Of a stretch of 64,000 nucleotides of DNA, positions 60,721 to 64,000 are shown in pieces. Made by a program: the position numbers and the translations under genes. The notes below the pieces were generated by a model, which ran no database searches, was not told where the DNA came from, and was given only the letters and a program-made list of their open reading frames with translations. Source of the DNA: Loxodes magnus (taxonomy: Eukaryota > Ciliophora > Karyorelictea > Loxodida > Loxodidae); contig CAMPDV010000925.1 of the NCBI GenBank assembly GCA_946699065.1, positions 1 through 64,000 of the forward strand. Reading direction: 5' to 3'. Every line of letters starts with the position of its first letter. The first letter of the stretch is position 1.

Positions 60721-61496
60721 TGAACTTAAAATTTGATAAAAGGACTTATTATAAGATCAAAATATATAATGCAAAAGTTTCTTAAAATGAAAAAAAGGAT
60801 AAATTAAAAAAAAAAATTTTAAATTAATTGAATAAATTTTATATTTAGTATCAACTAATATAAAGCTTAAAAAAAAAAGAAAGTTATCAAAAAAGGCAAA
60901 ATGAAATAATGCATAATATATCTAATAAAAGAAATCTTGCATGAAGCTTTATTTTAAAAATTTTTTAAAGATAAATATTGATAATAAAACAATTTTGTCA
61001 GAATATAAAATAATCCTAGATCTTAATAAAATATTAATTAATTTTATTAAAATATCGAAATAGAAAATATGTAAAATATTTTTTAATATAAATTGTAGAT
61101 GTAAATAAAAAAATATTAAAAACTGATACTTTAATAACAGAAAAATAAATTTTATAATTAAAAAAAAATTATTTGCAAAATTTGAAAATATTAAAAAAAA
61201 ATTAAAAAAGTATAAAAAAATATCAACAAACAATAAAAAAATATAAAAAAAATAAAAAAAATAAGTTAAAATAAGCATAAAAAATAAATATTTAAATAAA
61301 ATAAATAAAGAAATAATTTTAAAACATAAAAAAAAATAAAAAAATATTTAAATATTCTTACTGTCTATAAAAAATAAAAAGCAAAAACAACCAATCGTGT
61401 AATTTGAAATGTCCCAAGAAATTATTAAAAAACGAGTGGAGAAGTTATTTATTAAAAAAAAAAATTTGATCTAGAAAATTAAAAAAAAAATATTGT
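60721..61496. other. A-rich low-complexity sequence
   Basis: Very A-rich on the plus strand. It lies downstream of the CAP gene. The 109-residue Phe/Leu-rich frame at 60949-61278 (minus) is a translation of this low complexity. Confidence 0.5.
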
Positions 61497-62036
61497 TCAA
61501 GCATGGTTGGCAAAGAACTGACAGAAATACCATCTTTTTGTTGTCGCATCGTATACACCTGATACTCCCATATACTTGTTACTTGATAATAAATTGGCTC
61601 GATGTCCACTTGAATTTATCCACTAGTTCACTACAGTTTTTCCTGGATTAACATTATCATAATTATAAGCTACATTTTCTGCACATGATGACCAATTTGG
61701 TATTTTATAGCATCTATCAGAAAATCCATCATGTGATATAGTTCCCTTTTAAATTTAATATGTGTTATGATCTACACATAATTGATACAATAAATCATCC
61801 CATACTAAGTCTACTTTACCTTATGTTCTTCTGAAACTATTTGATTCAGCAAAGGCAGTACTAGAAGCTGAATTGATAACTATCTCTGTCTCAAGGAAAT
61901 CATTTCTTTCTAAGAAAAGTGGTGATTTCGATATAGAAACTGCTGTATCTGAAACTTGCTAACTCTATAATAAATCAATTCTGTGAGATTCTAATGTAGT
62001 TAAGCAAACTAACAATAAAGCAATAGCTACTTTCAT
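61497..62036 (-). CDS. secreted CAP-domain (SCP/PR-1-like) protein
   Basis: A 179-residue protein, one frame, ending on TGA. It starts with a signal peptide (MKVAIALLLVCLTTLES). A Ser/Gln-rich stretch of about 55 residues follows, then a short CAP domain (about 75-179). The domain has DLVWDDLLYQLCVDHN, HDGFSDRC, CAENVAYNY, the CAP signature NSSGHRANLLSSNKYMG, and a final beta strand RWYFCQFFANHA. Histidines at the usual cavity positions are present, and four Cys in the mature domain could form disulfides. CAP proteins are secreted, often bind sterols or lipids, and have no single enzymatic role. All four Trp are TGG, including one 12 codons before the stop. The domain is shorter than the family's typical 140-150 residues. 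Confidence 0.9.
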
Positions 62037-62070
62037 TTTTTATAATTTATATCTTCTACTCTTATAAACA

Positions 62071-62101
62071 TTCAGGAGTTACTCGGAGTTACATTGAGTT
62101 A
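62071..62101 (-). promoter_or_regulatory. three GAGTTA boxes at 10-bp spacing upstream of CAP gene
   Basis: The words gagtta at 62076, 62086 and 62096 (TAACTC on the coding strand) are spaced exactly one helical turn apart, 40-65 bp before the CAP start codon. They stand out in AT-only surroundings. A regulatory role is a guess; they could also be a 10-bp minisatellite. Confidence 0.35.
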
Positions 62102-62233
62102 TTTTTAATTATATAAAATAACTATATTTACTAAAATTTATTGATGATATCCTTACAACAATATTATATCAATATGAACGCTATATAATTTTAATACTTT
62201 ACAAAATCATTAATTTGATCTAGGAAATTTAAA

Positions 62234-64000
62234 AATTCTTTCTTCTTTTCTTACTTTACTTCATCACTTTTCTAAATTCTTATAACTTCTATTTATCTCT
62301 AACTTTCAGTAAGTCAAAAAAACTGAAATTCTTTCTTCTTTTCTTACTTTACTTCCTCACTTTTCTTAATTCTTATAACTTCTATTTATCTCTAAGTTTC
62401 AGTAATTCTAAAAACTGAAATTCTTTCTTCTTTTCTTACTTTACTTCCTCACTTTTCTATATCCTTATAACTTCTATTTATCTCTAAGTTTCAGTAATTC
62501 TAAAAACTGAAATTCTTTCTTCTTTTCTTGCTTTACTTCCTCACTTTTCTATATCCTTATAACTTCTATTTATCTCTAAGTCTCACTAAGTCTAAAAACT
62601 GAAATTCTTTCTTTTTTTCTTACTTTACTTCATCACTTTTCTAAATTCTTATAACTTCTATTTATCTCTAACTTTCAGTAAGTCAAAAAAACTGAAATTC
62701 TTTCTTCTTTTCTTACTTTACTTCCTCACTTTTCTTAATTCTTATAACTTCTATTTATCTCTAACTTTCAGTAATTCTAAAAACTGAAATTCTTTCTTCT
62801 TTTCTTACTTTACTTCCTCACTTCTCTAAATTCTTATAACTTCTATTTATCTCTTACTTTCACTAATTCTAAAAACTGAAATTCTTTCTTCTTTTCTTAC
62901 TTTACTTCCTCACTTTTCTAAATTCTTATAACTTCTATTTATCTCTAACTTTCAGTAATTCTAAAAACTGAAATTCTTTCTTCTTTTCTTGCTTTACTTC
63001 CTCACTTTTTTATATCCTTATAACTTCTATTTATCTCTAACTTTCACTAATTCTAAAAACTGAAATTCTTTCTTCTTTTCTTACTTTACTTCCTCACTTT
63101 TCTAAATTCTTAAAACTTCTATTTATCTCTAAGTTTCAGTAATTCTAAAAACTGAAATTCTTTCTTCTTTTCTTACTTTACTTCCTCACTTTTCTTAATT
63201 CTTATAACTTCTATTTATCTCTAAGTTTCAGTAATTCTAAAAACTGAAATTCTTTCTTCTTTTCTTACTTTACTTGCTCACATTTCTAAATTCTTAAAAC
63301 TTCTATTTATCTCTAACTTTCACTAATTCTAAAAACTGAAATTCTTTCTTCTTTTCTTACTTTACTTCCTCACTTCTCTAAATTCTTATAACTTCTATTT
63401 ATCTCTAACTTTCAATAATTCTAAAAACTGGAATTCTTTCTTCTTTTCTTACTTTACTTCCTCACTTCTCTAAATTCTTATAACTTCTATTTATCTCTTA
63501 CTTTCTTTAATTCTAAAAACTGAAATTCTTTCTTCTTTTCTTACTTTACTTCCTCACTTTTCTAAATTCATATAACTTCTATTTATCTCTAACTTTCAGT
63601 AATTCTAAAAACTGAAATTTTTTCTTCTTTTCTTACTTTACTTCCTCACTTTTCTTAATTCTTATAACTTCTATTTATCTCTAAGTTTCACTAATTCTAA
63701 AAACTGAAATTCTTTCTTCTTTTCTTGCTTTACTTCCTCACTTTTTTATATCCTTATAACTTCTATTTATCTCTAAGTTTCAATAATTCTAAAAACTGAA
63801 ATTCTTTCTTCTTTTCTTACTTTACTTCCTTACTTTTCTATATCCTTATAACTTCTATTTATCTCTAACTTTCAGTAATTCTAAAAACTGAAATTCTTTC
63901 TTCTTTTCTTGCTTTACTTCCTGACTTTTCTAAATACTTATAACTTCTATTTATCTCTAAGTTTCAGTAATTCTAAAAACTGAAATTCTTTCTTCTTTTC
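62234..64000. repeat. 92-bp satellite, about 19 copies, continuing past the window
   Basis: Tandem units have an exact 92-bp period: actgaaatt starts at 62322, 62414, 62506, 62598 and so on. Each carries a pyrimidine-rich plus strand (ttctttcttcttttcttact) and the block tataacttctatttatctcta. Copies differ by a few bases (about 5%), with recurring variants such as cagtaatt/cactaatt and tctaaattc/tatatcc. The period is not a multiple of three, so it is not coding. It begins about 200 bp upstream of the CAP gene. Confidence 0.95.

Noticed and set aside
60949-61278. 109-residue Phe/Leu-rich minus-strand frame
   Set aside because: It is a translation of A-rich low-complexity sequence, with no domain and no homologue-like pattern.
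1-64000. Tetrahymena micronuclear DNA
   Set aside because: TAA/TAG = Gln and AT richness would fit, but TGA at conserved Trp sites in several genes, kept in both arm copies, does not fit a code where TGA is only stop.

Overview
The window is very AT-rich (mostly above 70% A+T) and reads like a ciliate genome. TAA and TAG lie inside every recognisable coding region at positions where Gln is acceptable. TGA also lies inside coding regions, and there it falls on positions where the protein family has Trp: the Trp before the APE motif of a protein kinase, the GDWNA motif of a LINE endonuclease, an ankyrin repeat, and the donor-binding region of a GT13 glycosyltransferase. Yet the complete genes that can be closed all end on TGA. 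TAA/TAG = Gln with TGA = Trp or stop by context is the karyorelictean ciliate code (NCBI table 27, Loxodes and relatives), so I infer a karyorelict such as Loxodes. A Condylostoma-like heterotrich is the alternative; Tetrahymena is unlikely because it reads TGA only as stop. Because every triplet can be sense here, an open frame is not evidence for a gene. All calls rest on recognisable domains, gene-like composition or paired copies.

Layout. 1-11 kb: an ankyrin-repeat gene (1976-2674, minus), a decayed RBR ubiquitin-ligase relic (about 5.1-6.15 kb, plus), an ORF1-only retroposon (8.3-9.2 kb) and a short retroposon with a hairpin tail (9.2-9.56 kb). 11.3-16.8 kb: a nearly full-length LINE on the minus strand with a CCHC protein, APE endonuclease and reverse transcriptase. 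16.8-23.4 kb and 52.1-57.5 kb: two arms of a large inverted duplication. Each arm carries a protein kinase-kelch gene, a short hairpin-tailed retroposon and an ORF1-only retroposon. From 18.25 to 23.37 kb the arms are collinear almost base for base. 23.4-52 kb: the spacer between the arms. It holds further ORF1-only retroposons, a convergent pair of tRNA-Ile(AAT) genes, a degenerate threefold direct repeat, an isolated exon-like block, two more hairpin-tailed retroposons and a GT13 glycosyltransferase gene (46.25-48.32 kb, minus). 57.5-64 kb: another ORF1-only retroposon, a GC-rich 300-bp patch, a secreted CAP-domain protein gene (61497-62036, minus) and a 92-bp satellite running off the window end.

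The host genes do not form an operon or a visible pathway. The repeated theme is the retroposon population. Seven copies of roughly 0.8 kb encode only a coiled-coil plus CCHC-knuckle protein and no reverse transcriptase. A second set of 0.35-0.45 kb elements shares the 3' hairpin tail of the full LINE, as expected if the LINE machinery mobilises them.
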